NCBI GenBank assembly: GCA_032164245.1
Contig: JAVMKO010000001.1
Coordinates: 77,063,892 to 77,127,891, forward strand
Source: Sternotherus odoratus
Taxonomy: Eukaryota; Chordata; Testudines; Kinosternidae
Direction: 5' to 3'
DNA: 64,000 bases
Shown here: piece by piece, positions 32,000 through 43,258 of the stretch
Layout: the number at the start of each line of letters is the position of its first letter
Position numbering within the stretch: the first letter of the stretch is position 1
The notes under the pieces: model-generated
What the model was told of the DNA's origin: nothing
Seen by the model: only the letters and a program-made list of their open reading frames with translations
Database searches by the model: none
Program-made: the position numbers and the translations under genes

Positions 32000-32796
32000 T
32001 GTGACGAAGTGGGAGTACTGTGTGTGTGTGCCTCAGTTTCCCCTATGCATTTCTTAAGTCTCTATGTGAAGGGATAGGGGCTAATGCTGGAAGCAAGGAG
32101 GCAACGCCCTCCCCTCTGTGCATCCCTGGAAGCTGTAACCTGACCCCAGGTGGGGGAGGGAGGTCAGCTGAACCTGTTGAAGGGAAGCCCGGGAAAACCA
32201 GAAAAAGGAACAAAGGAGCAGGAAGTGGCTAGAGAGGGGGTTTGAGACAGTCTGGGTCTGGGTCGAGCTGGGAGAGGCAGAGAAGCCAACTCGCTCTCTG
32301 GCCCCCAAGATGGATCCAGCTGAAGGCTCACGCTCTCTCACTGCATGGTCTGTGTTGGACCAGATGGAAGTCATCGAATAAACCTGGGGAAGAAGCAGGA
32401 GCCCAGAATCTGGGTCTCACCTCCTGGCATCCCCCAGAAAGGCCTAACTGAGGGACCCTGTTTGGACTGAGAAGCTGTGAGTTGGATGGTGTTCCTAACA
32501 TCTTAAATAAACCGTCTATTCTGCTGGCTGGCTGAGAGTCACGTTTGACTGTGGATTTGGGGTGCAGAACCCATGGGCTCCCCCAGGACCCCGCCCAGGC
32601 GGGCTTGCTGGGGAAGCACACGGAGGGGCAAAAGGTGCTGAATGCTCCGAGGACAGACCCAGGAAGGTGGAAGTGGGTACCCCTGAAGCTCCTGGCCTGG
32701 GACACAGGCTGTGTACGGAGAAGGGGCCCTTCACCTGGAGTCCGGTCTGGCTTCCTAGGGAGCGGTTCCAGACCATCGCCCGGGCGCTCCGTGACA
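32000..32796 (+). mobile_element. solo LTR (TGTGACGAAGTGGGA type)
   Basis: TGTGACGAAGTGGGA ... CGCTCCGTGACA. It includes a CCTCAGTTTCCCCTATGC stretch and AATAAACC at about 32507, as expected for the R region. No clear duplication was found, so the boundaries are good to a few bases only. The open frames inside are chance frames. Confidence 0.6.
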
Positions 32797-33188
32797 CAGA
32801 CACCTTGGCACTCCTGTCTATTTAAAGTATTTACCGAGTCCCAATCACGACAACATCTAGGCACTGAACACAGTAAGAGGACATGAGATTTGGACAAAAG
32901 CGGATTCCACTCCTGCCTTCCTGGGGTTCAGGAGCTGGGGCTCTTTAAATGTATTTCTCATCACAGCTCTCCTACGTACTGGATCTTTCACACAGAAGGT
33001 AGGTTTCACCCGCACCATTACACACACTCCAAACATTCACAGATAAAGAATCACAAGCTACATTTTAATAAACAATTCAGACACCAAGCGTAGTAACCCC
33101 CCTTCACAGGTTTGCACTAATAAAGAAAAAAAATCTCATTAGCCAGCACCCAAATAACTTACAGTTTGTCTTTGGTGTTCAGGTAGAC
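32797..33188. other. intergenic, no feature recognised
   Basis: No repeat or gene recognised. Confidence 0.35.
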
Positions 33189-33278
33189 CAGGGATTGGCA
33201 ACCCTGGCACGCAGCTCCACAGGGTAAACACCGTTGGCGGGCCCGTCCGGGTCTGTGAGCCAAGGTGGCCGATCCCTG
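33189..33278. mobile_element. short hAT-like MITE
   Basis: CAGGGATTGGCAACC and GGTGGCCGATCCCTG form inverted ends 90 bp apart. Target duplications are not recognisable. Confidence 0.4.
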
Positions 33279-33466
33279 GTTCTGTCCCTCCTTTCCTTGA
33301 TGGTCTTTGTGTCTCTGCTGGCTCTCTCTGGGTGTTGTCTGCTGTCTCATTTCCTGTTCCTTTGCATCACTTTTACCGCTGGTGTAGTCAACTCACATGA
33401 CATGAGTGCTACTTCACCCCTCACCCCTCAGTCCTAGTCCACTCCTTCAGGTGTCTCTCCAATGCA

Positions 33467-33560
33467 GGGGTCGGCAACCTTTGGCCCACGGCCCACCAGG
33501 ATAATCCACTGGTGGGCTGCGAGATATTTTGTTTACATTGACCTCTGCAGGCAGAAAGAG
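33467..33560 (+). mobile_element. hAT left-end fragment
   Basis: CAGGGGTCGGCAACCTTTGG ... GGTGGGCTGCGAGATATTTTG, a typical hAT left end. The element is broken after about 33560; no matching right end was found. Confidence 0.5.
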
Positions 33561-33582
33561 GGGGAGAGTTAGCTTAGTAGGG

Positions 33583-33745
33583 GGGAGGGATCACTCAGTG
33601 GTTTGAGCATTGGCCTCTTAAACCGAGGGTTGTGAGTTCAGTCCTTGAGGAGGCCATTTAGGGATATGGGGCAAAAATAGGGATTGCTCCTGCTTTAAGC
33701 AGGCAGTTGGACTCAATGATCTCCTGAGGTCCCTTCCAACTCTGA
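33583..33745 (+). mobile_element. tRNA-derived SINE (turtle type)
   Basis: The head resembles a tRNA: an A-box-like region (ATCACTCAGTGGTTTGAGCA) and a B-box-like region (GGTTGTGAGTTCAGTCC), which would drive RNA polymerase III. The tail (GGACTCAATGATCTCCTGAG, CCTTCCAACTCTGAGATTCT) resembles a CR1-type 3' end that LINE enzymes recognise. A second copy is at 35421-35588. Confidence 0.78.
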
Positions 33746-33754
33746 GATTCTAAA

Positions 33755-33940
33755 CAGGTTTAAGATTAGTGGCTGTGTTAGTCTGTATCTGTAAATAAGA
33801 TGAGGAAGACTTTGTAGCACCTTAGAGATTAACCAGTTTATTTCAGCATAAGCTTTCGTGGGATTTCATCCACAAAAGCTTATGCTGAAATAAACTGGTT
33901 AGCCTCTAAGGTGCTACAAAGTCATCTTCGTCTTATTTAT
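33755..33940 (-). repeat. Penelope-tail snap-back insertion (hairpin)
   Basis: The left arm (about 33790-33868) and right arm (about 33870-33935) are inverted copies containing CAGCATAAGCTTTCGTGG. An extra tail (TGGCTGTGTTAGTCTG) lies on the left, so the unit is reversed relative to 6402-6638. A 9-bp duplication GATTCTAAA at 33746-33754 and 33941-33949 bounds it, in the tail of the SINE. Confidence 0.78.
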
Positions 33941-33949
33941 GATTCTAAA

Positions 33950-34780
33950 GACAGCAGCTTCAAGGTGTTGCCAAGGAGATCTTAGAACATCTAAAGTGGA
34001 CAGATGCAGATAAAGCCAGTGCATAACTGGGTGTTGTACAGTTTAGCAAGGATGATTAAGATCTGCAGAATGTAGTGGGGAGGTAACCTTCACTCTGGGG
34101 AAAAGAACAGATTAAATGCCTTCTGCAATGAGTTCTCCCCAGCTACCTGGGATCCCTAGGGACCTTTCCATTTCTCTCTTCCAGTCCACCTCTTGCATCT
34201 AATAGTCCTCCATTTGAGGATAAGGCAGGATTTGGAATCCACCAGTGCTACTCTTTCATTGACATTCTGTTGAGTGATAAGGCAGTCCCAACCCCCCGGA
34301 GTAAACATGTTGTCTTCTCACAACACTATCTTTCTGTGCTAACCTACAGTTTAACAGCCCCTTCTGACGTTTATTCTAGTCTATAAAATGTATCATGATC
34401 AGTGGGACTGGAGTCAAAGGGCCTGTGTTCCCTGTAGGGAGTCAGGAACTGTTCTTGATAGTTCATTGGTGCGGCCTGCAGGAGCTTCAGTGGAGCCTGC
34501 AGGAGCTAGACACGCTGCCCTGCAGGAGTGCAGAGAATGCAGCACCGCCAAAGCCGCAGGCAGGAGCTAGGGGCCAGAGTGCTGCCCGCTCAGGGCGCTG
34601 AGGCTGAAGAGGAGGGGAGGCAGCAGGGGAGGGAGCCATGGGGATCCTCCCATGGCGGGAGTTCAGGGTCTGGGCAGGCGGGGCCTGCGGGCCGGATGTG
34701 GCCCGTGGGCTGTAGTTTGCCCAACCCTGAACTAGATGGACCATTCACCTGACCCAGAATGGCAATGCCTGTGTCTCTGT
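33950..34780. other. intergenic with a hAT right end abutting a CR1 tail
   Basis: The sequence GTAGTTTGCCCAACCCTG at about 34713-34731 is a hAT right end. It is followed by CTAGATGGACCATTCACCTG and CCAGAATGGCAATGCC, a CR1 3' tail in plus orientation. The left boundaries were not found. Confidence 0.4.
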
Positions 34781-35420
34781 GCAAAGGCTATTTAGAAAGA
34801 TTTTGACAAGGCTTTTAATGGACTTGGATGCCGTATGGATAATATACCTCATATAGCTATAGCTCTCATTATGCTACCAGAACTGCAAGTCACCAAGTAG
34901 AATCCTCCTAATGCTGAGAGGGCAAGCTGAACTTGTCTGAACGGTAAAATTAGAACTTAATGAGCAAATCCGGACTCCAGCTGATTAGGAGAAAAATACC
35001 AAAATGTTAACTCCAAAAGCTCACAATCCAGAATCCGAACAAAATGACCCTGTTTCACTGGGGTTTTTTTGGGGGGTCCCAAATCTTTTCATTCAGTCTC
35101 ATGATTTTGGGGCCATGACGTATGATTTTTAAATGCTTGATGTTGGCGGTGCTGCATGTGTTCCAGGCATTTTGGACAGATATGAATATAATATACCTGC
35201 CCAGAGAAGTTATTGCCTTGTTAATGATTTAGCTGCTAGTGTCAGCATCACAAATCTATGTTCAGCACCAATTCAAAATGTGTTCCACCATTCTCTCAGC
35301 ACTGGGGCTCAAAACACTGGTCCCGTCTACACAAGCAATAAATGATTTCCAGCACCAATTCAGAGGGAGCTATATATATATCATCAGTGGGTCAATTATT
35401 GAGTTAGTGAGTGATATATT
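34781..35420. other. intergenic, no feature recognised
   Basis: AT-rich non-coding sequence. Confidence 0.35.
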
Positions 35421-35588
35421 TATCTCTTAGAACTGGAAAGACCATCAAGTCCAGTCCCCTACCTACACTAGCAGGACCAAGTACTGTCCCTTGACAGATT
35501 TTTTGCCCCAGCTCCCTAAATGGTCCATTCAAGGATTGAACTCACAACCTCAGGCCAATGCTCAAACCACTGAGCTATCCCTCCCCAG
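35421..35588 (-). mobile_element. tRNA-derived SINE, reverse copy
   Basis: The minus strand reads GGGAGGGATAGCTCAGTGGT, then GAGGTTGTGAGTTCAATCC, then the tail GGACTTGATGGTCTTTCCAG. Same family as 33583-33745, with better conserved promoter boxes. Confidence 0.8.
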
Positions 35589-36713
35589 TTGACCCAGAAC
35601 CCTGCACAACAGTGGGTTAAACTGCTGCCAGAGCCACACCAACTTGTCCATACGTACAGCTCCTCCCAACGGGCATCCCTGCATTAGCTAGCTAGTTCAG
35701 TATCTGTTAGAATTTACTAGTAGTGCTGGAATGGCGAAGCAGATGTACAGCTACTTAGAAGAGACCCCATCCTAATCCTCCGTATTTGGCACTGGTCTTT
35801 CTATCCAAGGATCAGCTACTGTATAGTAAATGTAAAGAAAGTTCCACTAGTTAATCCCAGCTAAGATTCCTCACAGCATGATTGTGCTTGAATTTTATTT
35901 ATTTTATTTTATTTCTTATTAACTATTTCAATGGGGACTGTCACCATCATAGCTTAGGGTGGGATTCACAAGGGACAGTTAACTGCCACCTCTGGTTTCT
36001 AAGTCCAACACTTTGATTCTGAATAGCCCCGCCCAGCTGCCATCCAGCCTCATAGGTGCCACCGTTCCCTTGGCACCTATGTTTCTTCTGGTAAAGTCCC
36101 CTACACACCAACACCTCAGAGCAGCTAGGCATGAACTCACATATAAACCCCAGCGGGATTCACAAATTAGGCATCCCCCCACCTGTCTTGCCTGTGTTCC
36201 CCAGTAGCAGCATTGTCTGTTCTGTCAGCAAGCCTAGTGGTCAGAGCTTACTACTCCAGTTTTGCGAGAAGAAACCAGACGGACACGGAGACTGTGGTAC
36301 AGAGCCACACCGGAAAACTCCAGGGTCTCACTTTTATTAGATACAACAGCATTAGGAAGCATACATGACAGTGATGGATAATTCTGTTTACTTCTATTCT
36401 CATTGGTGGTAAGGACCCTTCGCACGCCTCCTTCCCGTTTACGGGGAATATAGCTGTGAGCCATCACTCTTTCCTGTGATGGCTGTGGGCCCCTGTATTT
36501 TTCCTGTGTGTCAGCACTTCCTCTTACATAAGGGGAAGATTGTACATATTAGGGCTTTCCGTTGTGATAAGAAGCTTTGGCAGCAATTTGGGTTCATGGA
36601 GAGAACACAGCACGGCTTGCCAGTACTCATGTTCCCTACACAGTTTTTTAGTTCAATGTGTCCTGAATCCCTAGGTTGGCTTCTGTGTTGGTACTCCCCT
36701 AGCCCTGCCCGTC
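35589..36713. other. intergenic, no feature recognised
   Basis: Non-coding. A TTTTATTAGATACAACAG stretch at about 36332 could be an LTR polyadenylation region, but no boundaries were found. Confidence 0.35.
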
Positions 36714-36737
36714 TGTCACATTACTGAAATAATCTGG

Positions 36738-38358
36738 CACCTTAAAGACTAACTATAAAGTTTTGAAGCATGAGCTTTCGTGGGCTAATACCCACTTCGT
36801 CGGATGCAGGCAGTAGAAGTGTTCACAAACAGGCAGTTATAGAAAAGTAGGTAAGAGCCAGGTGGGAGGTGAAAAGGTTAGTCCAATTAAGCTGAGCCAG
36901 CTTGTTATCTCCGATCAGGCAGACCTGGAACAACGCTTCCTCAACTCTCGTCCACTCACACCCCTTCTCTATCTACGCTACATTGATGACATCTTCATCA
37001 TCTGGACCCATGGGAAAGAAACTCTGGAAGAATTCCACCATGACTTCAACAGCTTCCACCCCAACATCCACCTCAGTCTGGACCAGTCCACACAGGAAAT
37101 CCACTTCCTAGACACCACAGTGCAAATTAATGACGGCCACATCGACACCACCCTATACCGAAAACCTACCGACAGCTATGCCTACCTTCATGCCACCAGC
37201 TTCCATCCCGGACATACCACACGATCCATTGTCTACAGCCAAGCACTGAGGTACAATCGGATTTGCTACAACCCCTCAGACAGAGACCAACAGCTACGAG
37301 ATCTTCACCAGGCTTTCTCAAAACTACAATACCCACACAAGGAAATAAGGACACAGATCAACAGAGCCAGACGTGTACCCAGAAGCCTGCTGCTACAAGA
37401 CAAGCCCAAGAAAGAAAACAACAGAACACCACTGGCCATCACCTACAGTCCTCAGTTAAAACCTTTGCAACGCATCATCAGTGACCTACAACCCATCCTG
37501 GACAATAATCCCTCACTTTCAAAAGCCTTGGGAGGAAGGCCAGTCCTGGCACACAGACAACCTGCCAACCTTAAACAAATTCTCAACAGCAACAGCACAC
37601 TGCACCACAATAACTCCAACTCAGGAACCAATCCATGCAACAAACCTCGATGCCAACTCTGCCCACATATCTACACCAGCAACACCATCACAGGACCTAA
37701 CCAGATCAACCATACCATCACTGGCTCATTCACCTGTACATCAACCAATGTCATATATGCCATTATATGTCACCAGTGTCCCTCTGCTATGTACATCGGC
37801 CAAACTGGACAGTCCCTACGAAAAAGGATAAATGCACACAAATCAGATATTAGGAATGGCAATATACAAAAACCTGTAGGGGAACACTTCAACCTGCCTG
37901 GACACACTATTACAGATTTAAAAGTCACCATACTGCAGAAAGGGAACTTCAGATCCAGACTGCAAAGAGAGACTGCAGAGCTTCAATTCATTTGCAAATT
38001 CAGCACACACACTTTGGGATTGAACCGAGATCTACAATGGTTGGCTCATTACAGACATTGTTTCTCGTCTCTCCATGTTCACACACCCCATTCAAATGCT
38101 AGACGAATAATCCACACTCCCTGATCGGAGATAACAAGCTGGCTCAGCTTAATTGGACTAACCTTTTCACCTCCCACCTGGCTCTTACCTACTTTTCTAT
38201 AACTGCCTGTTTGTGAACACTTCTACTGCCTGCATCCGACGAAGTGGGTATTAGCCCACGAAAGCTCATGCTTCAAAACTTTATAGTTAGTCTTTAAGGT
38301 GCCACAGGACTTTGTTAACTCTGCTATTCCAGACTAACACGGCTACCACCCTGATTCT
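36738..38358 (+). mobile_element. Penelope-like retroelement, 5' truncated, with terminal inverted repeats
   Basis: Flanked by a perfect 13-bp duplication TGAAATAATCTGG (36725-36737 and 38359-38371). The body 36919-38120 encodes part of the reverse transcriptase and the GIY-YIG nuclease. The first 181 bp (36738-36918) are the inverse of 181 bp near the 3' end (38121-38301); 57 bp at the 3' end (38302-38358) are unpaired. The left arm is therefore an inverted copy of the element's own 3' region, made at or before insertion. Confidence 0.9.
36862..38124 (+). CDS. Penelope-like reverse transcriptase / GIY-YIG endonuclease (partial)
   Basis: 420 codons, open throughout. Residues 1-19 come from the inverted terminal arm and are not part of the family protein; homology starts at about residue 20. 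Palm motif YIDD at 40-43, then FLDT and LYRKPTD of the RT. A linker with a Cys-rich finger (NPCNKPRCQLCPH) precedes the GIY-YIG nuclease (VIYAIICHQC ... MYIGQTGQSLRKR, about 297-345) with a later conserved HFN/GH region. RT motifs upstream of the palm are missing, so it is not an active enzyme, but the intact frame indicates a fairly recent insertion. Stop TGA at 38122 lies in the right inverted arm. Confidence 0.88.
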   Translation: MGGEKVSPIKLSQLVISDQADLEQRFLNSRPLTPLLYLRYIDDIFIIWTHGKETLEEFHHDFNSFHPNIHLSLDQSTQEIHFLDTTVQINDGHIDTTLYRKPTDSYAYLHATSFHPGHTTRSIVYSQALRYNRICYNPSDRDQQLRDLHQAFSKLQYPHKEIRTQINRARRVPRSLLLQDKPKKENNRTPLAITYSPQLKPLQRIISDLQPILDNNPSLSKALGGRPVLAHRQPANLKQILNSNSTLHHNNSNSGTNPCNKPRCQLCPHIYTSNTITGPNQINHTITGSFTCTSTNVIYAIICHQCPSAMYIGQTGQSLRKRINAHKSDIRNGNIQKPVGEHFNLPGHTITDLKVTILQKGNFRSRLQRETAELQFICKFSTHTLGLNRDLQWLAHYRHCFSSLHVHTPHSNARRIIHTP

Positions 38359-39176
38359 TGAAATAATCTGGGATCATATAGATCATTGGTGCACCCAATG
38401 TCCCGTAGTGGCCCCAAATCTTGTGTAAAAGGAGTCATATGAGGTGTCTAAAACCAGATTATGGTTTTCTGATTATGATTATGATGTCTGTGAATCATTT
38501 TTGTAGTTAAAGTTCTGAATCGTGTCTATATAAAGCTGCTACAGCTCCTCCATTTTGTCTTCAGTCTTCAATTCTGCTTTTATCTCTGGATGGAACTTTA
38601 CAAATGGAAGCTCTGAACAGAGGACTGATGACCCATCCCAGCTGTGGGTGTTTGTACGCCAGAGACTTGATTTGAACCTGCAGTTTATTCTACCACAGAT
38701 GCAAACCTGAACCAAGAACTGTGCCATTACTGCATGTAAGTGATTTCTTTTAACCATTTCTAACTCTCACATCTTTTTCCTTTTATGAATAAACCTTCAG
38801 ATTTTAGATTCTAAAGGATTGGCAACCGTGTGATTTGTGGGTAAGATCTGATTTATATATTGACCTGGGACTGGGGCCCAACCCTTTAGGATAGGGGAAA
38901 ATATTTTTTTTTATTGGGGTACTGGTTTTCATAACCATTTGTCCCCAGAACGAGTGTCTGCTGTTGGTGATACTGGAAAACTGGAGTGGCCAAGGGAATT
39001 GCTTGTGTCACCTGTGGTTAGCCAGTGGGGCAAAACCAAAGTATTTTCTGTTGGGCTGGTTTCGTTTGCTGTAGAGGTGGAGAAACCCCAGCTTAGGGCT
39101 GCAGCTGCCCTGTTTGAAGCAATATGTCCTGACTTGGCACTCTCAGTTGGGTCCCACCAGGAGCAGCACTGTCACA

Positions 39177-39400
39177 CCATCCCAGGTCTACGTGTAGGGA
39201 GACTCATCCCTCACATTCTACTGAGTTCTGGTCCAGGGCCTTGAAGGTGTGGGATGCCCCACAGTCAGCCCATATCCTGCTCACCTTTCCCTGAGTCCTT
39301 CCTAACACAGACGATGGTTTAGTTTTGGGATTCGCTGGGAGTGGGGGGAGTAATAGGAGCCTATGCAAGAAAAAGCTCCAAAAATCGGGACTGTTCCTAC
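39177..39400. other. intergenic, no feature recognised
   Basis: Short unannotated stretch between two solo LTRs. Confidence 0.4.
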
Positions 39401-40000
39401 TGTGGCAAATTACTGACACTATATCGATGGGTCCTGCGCTTTCTCTTCTTTTGGGGGATTCAGGGAGCCTATTTCTTGCCCCTGAACAGGGTATTAAGCG
39501 TCCCACTAGTATCCTAGAGGGGAGAAGTGGAGAGGGAGGGACCTGGGCCTGCCCTCTACTCTGAGTCCCAGCCCTCTCCTACCCTTCAGCTTGTGGGGGC
39601 TACCTGACCTCTCTCTGCACAAGCCAGTTGTTCCTTTACCTGGGGTCTGGGTCTTTCTTAGCTCACTGCAGCACTTCTCCAAACTCTCTCCGCTCCAACT
39701 CCTCCAAACTGCTCTCCGCTCCAACTCCTCCAACGCCTCCAAACTGCTCACCGCTCCAACGCCTCCAAACTGTTCACCACTCCAACGCCTCCAAACTGCT
39801 CACCGCTCCAATGCCTCCAAACTCCCTCCCCTGTCTGCCTGAAGCACAGTTTTTTATTAAGGCCTTAATTGATAGCAGGTGCTCCAATTAACCTGCTGCC
39901 TGCTTCCCTAGTCTACAGGGAGCCACGCCCTAATGAGCCTTGAGTTAATATATCTCCCCTCAAGCACTCTGCCACAGCTCCCTGACCCTCCTGTATCACA
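39401..40000 (-). mobile_element. solo LTR of the Gmr1-like family
   Basis: Plus strand TGTGGCAAATT ... CCTGTATCACA, the reverse of the LTRs at 7774 and 11199. Perfect 4-bp duplications CTAC at 39397-39400 and 40001-40004. It carries a variable block of CTCCAACTCCTCCAAACTGC repeats (about 39690-39830). Confidence 0.88.
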
Positions 40001-40129
40001 CTACAATATCGGGACATCTGGTCACCCTACTCCAAGAGCATCTCAGTCACGGTGAGTGTTGGGAGCAGGGGGAAGTCGGTTGTGTGTTCGGACAAAAAGG
40101 TCTCTACTTCCAGGGAACCTTTGCTTGGA

Positions 40130-41460
40130 ACTCATTCTAAAATTATCCCACGCTTTTCCACAGGCAGCCAGCCTTCTGGCTGACATCTCGCTGCTGCGAG
40201 TTACCAGGGAAATCAGGGCATAACTGTTGAATGCTTGCAGCTTTCACCCCTGTCTGTATGGAGCTCAGCTATGTGCCGCTTTGGTCCCAGCTCCACTGAT
40301 TGCTAAACGTCATGGTACAGTTTCCTACAATGGGGGAACTACCAAGGCTGCAGTCCCTTGGAATCTGCAGCAGAGGATTAACAAATCCCTCTTGGAAACT
40401 TCCCAGAGCCTCTCTCTTGAGGATTCCCTGCAGATTTCAATTTCCATTGACACCCTGCTTGGCCATGCAGATTAGCTACACAGGGCAATAGCCACTTCAC
40501 AGAAAACACTACCTGCCTCCCACTTTCCGACTCCCTACACAAGCCCCGGCAATTTACATCTGCTTCCTGCTCCCCATTTAGCAATTCTGGAGTGAAGAAA
40601 AGTTCCTGGCTGCCTGCCCCACTGGGTAACCCTGCTGGGAGCATCACAGCCTCTTCTGTCTCAATTTATTCATCCAGAATTTCAGGTTACCCCCTCTTTC
40701 TGCTGCCTGCAGAGTATCCATGGGGTAATCGGCAATGGAGGTGGGGTCACCACTGAGGATAGCATTCAACTCCTTAATGAAACAGCCAATCTTTGGTGCA
40801 CCACTGGAGCGATGATTCGCCTCTTGAGCCTTATGGTACCCCCTCCTCAGCTCCTTTATCTTCACTGTGCACTGCTGCGTGTCCTGATCATAGCCCTTTT
40901 CACACAAGCCTAAAGAAATCTGCCCGTGTATCCCGATTCCTATGGGTAACTTGCAGCTGCAACTGAACAAACTCCTCTCCCCATATACGGATCAAATCCA
41001 ACAACTCAAAGGTAGACCCAGCGAGAGCGAGAGCATGTTTGATGCAATAGCCAGCCATGCTCGCCTGGGAAGCTCCTCTGGGAAGCCAACAAGCAGGAAA
41101 TGAGATTTAAAATTCCCCGGGGACTTGCAAGGGGTGGGAGGATGGCTGCAGGGAAGTGGAGTTCAAACTGCTGACCAGAGCGGCAGCATGGGAATTGAGG
41201 GACAGTTTCTGGAGGCTAATTAAAAAATAAAAATTAAAAAAAAAAAAAAGCTGTGGTGTTTACGCTAGTTGTTTGTTGACAATAAAAGGAGGGAAAAAGA
41301 CAAAAGTCTCTCTCGGGGTGGAAATTTGTTGTCACCCAAAACTAGGCATTCTCCCCCCCCCCCCCTCCAAAAGTCACATTGCAGTGTGTACGCTGTTGCT
41401 GTTTTATCACCAAAGGTAGTTTTTGGTGACAAAACTTGCCAATGTAGACAAGCCCAAAGA
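40130..41460 (-). mobile_element. PIF/Harbinger-derived fragment with Myb-like ORF
   Basis: Contains a minus-strand Myb/SANT-type reading frame and ends near ATGTAGACAAGCCC (about 41440-41455). Similar in content to 49213-52781 but with no transposase. Boundaries are approximate. Confidence 0.5.
40644..40970 (-). pseudogene. Harbinger Myb/SANT-like protein fragment
   Basis: The minus frame contains DTQQCTVKIKELRRGYHKAQ and FIKELNAILSGDPTS, matching the region [20 protein letters not shown] of the frame at 49614-50021. The N-terminal tryptophan-containing part of the domain is missing. In active elements this protein binds DNA and helps the transposase enter the nucleus (family knowledge). 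Confidence 0.6.
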
Positions 41461-42125
41461 TGCAGCTAGGCATCTAGTGGGGCTTACAAAGCACCTAATA
41501 GTCTAGGCACTTTTGAAAATCCCACTACGTGCCTAATTAGCTTTGAAAATCTGGCCTTTAGTTGTCCATTATCTGTATAATGGGAATAACAGCACTGCTC
41601 CACCTCACCAAGGGGCTTTGAGGAGAACTAGGTTAGATACTGTGGGGAGCCACACAAGTACCACAGATAGAGAGGGAACCTCTCTATACACTGTGATCCC
41701 TTCCCTGGGTTTTGCCCCCTTCTTTTCACGTATGCCTCCAAATCTCCCCATTTTCTGAATGTAACCTTGGCTCAGAGGACTTGGCTGTATTTCTTCTGAG
41801 TCCCGTGTTCTCTCGGAAACAATTCTCCCTCCCTATCCTGCCCAAGAGAGGGATTCCCGTTTTACAAGCTTGACTGCCAGATCCTTAATTTGATCACCAG
41901 CCCTTTTTTATCTCGTTCACCATGCCCCTGTTTATAAACAAAATACTCCTTGCCCCAGGGGCATCTCTCCTCTGCACTAATGCTGTGCTGTAGTTAAGAG
42001 CTCCATCGGGGAGCACACCCGACCTATACCAAACCCATGGAGGAACAGAGGGAGTCCCCCTGCTCCCCTGCCATTTCTTTCTGATATGGACCTCATACTT
42101 AATACTTCAATAGTCACAGTGCTAG
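41461..42125. other. intergenic, no feature recognised
   Basis: Non-coding, no repeat recognised. Confidence 0.35.
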
Positions 42126-42400
42126 AGCGAGAGAGATTGCCTGTAGAGTGCAGTGATTCAGGCTCTCACCTCAGATGTGAGCGCGCCAAGTTCAAGGCCC
42201 TGGACTAATGAATATTTAAGTATTTATACAAAATGGAATGCCTTCAATGGGAGAGATTAAGAAACACCTACTGTACCCCCTGTCCCAGTGGTTATGGTAC
42301 TCACCTAGGTTCAAGTCCCTGGTCCTCGGAGGCAGTGTAGAAATCTGAACCTGGGTCTTCTATATCCTAAGTGAGTGCTGTGCCCACTGGGTTATTGGGT
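42126..42400 (+). repeat. possible tRNA-like SINE relics
   Basis: The strings CCCAGTGGTTATGGTACTCA and GGTTCAAGTCCCTGGTCC at 42285-42330 resemble A- and B-box regions of a tRNA-derived repeat. No boundaries; weak. Confidence 0.3.
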
Positions 42401-43106
42401 GTAAGAGCTCTTCCTCCTCCAGCTGTGTTTTATGTGAGGCCTGACCCAGTAAACATGCTCTAAAGCAGCCCCTGAGTAAACCTCCAGGATTGGGCCCCAT
42501 GGGCAAGATAGCGGGGGCATGGGGGTGGGAGGGTGGGGAATGCCTAGTTTGTGACCCCTGCATGAGTTGCTTTTCACTTGCAATGCTGAAATGCCCGACT
42601 TCATGGGTCTTTGAGTGGCTGTGAAGACCCCCTACAAGACAGACCTATGTACAGCAACACGCTCTAAAAATCGGATTGGACATTTATTTGTAACACAAAT
42701 CACCATGGGCCAGAACCGGTGAGACCCTCCCCCCACCCTCCACTGCGAGGGGAAAAGAAGATGCTACAGAACTGAACGTGGCACAGATAGTACACAAGTG
42801 TCCTAGACACGTGGCTGCACCCTGTCTGCAGGAGACCAGGGGATTGCATGCTCCTGAATCTAGCTGGAAGGAAAAACCTGTCTTGTGAGTGTCTGTCATA
42901 ATTACCACTTGCTTGCATTCCAGTTGGCATCAGGAGGTGCCTTTCTCCCTCCTGTTCCTACCACAGATACTGGAAATGGAGCTCTGCCCCTGCCCTTTCC
43001 AGGGGCTGGGCCACCCTCCATTACCACTCCCCTGCGAGTTGGGTTGTCTAGGCAGAGGAGGGGCTACAGAGCCATTCTGGCAGCTCCAAGCTGTGAGGTA
43101 GCAAGA

Positions 43107-43132
43107 GGGGGGCGGGTCTCAGAGAAATAAAG
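43107..43132 (+). promoter_or_regulatory. candidate core promoter of CYP2D copy 3
   Basis: A GC box (GGGGCGGG at about 43107-43115) and a TATA-like AAATAAAG (43125-43132) lie about 130-150 nt before the ATG at 43259. Position is plausible; no start-site evidence. Confidence 0.25.
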
Positions 43133-43258
43133 AGAAGGAGAGAAGGGGACAGGCGGGGAGAACTAGGGAGACAGGAACAGGAACAGTGACAGGTCAGGAG
43201 CAGGAGAAAGCAGCCGGGGAGAGAGTTCAAAACCCGGGGAGGGGGGCACAGGGCAATC

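Larger units (their letters stand above)
36714..39176 (+). mobile_element. solo LTR interrupted by a Penelope element
   Basis: The LTR starts TGTCACATTACTGAAATAAT, is interrupted at 36738-38358, resumes GATCATATAGATC and ends CAGCACTGTCACA. The flanks CCGTC (36709-36713) and CCATC (39177-39181) are a 5-bp duplication with one mismatch. Same family as 4625-6093 and 59674-60731. Removing the Penelope element and one 13-bp duplication restores a continuous LTR. Confidence 0.82.

Noticed and set aside
32328..32897. 189-codon minus frame
   Set aside because: It lies mostly inside a solo LTR and matches no recognised protein pattern.
33583..33660. tRNA gene
   Set aside because: The tRNA-like boxes belong to a SINE head with degenerate structure and a LINE-type tail.
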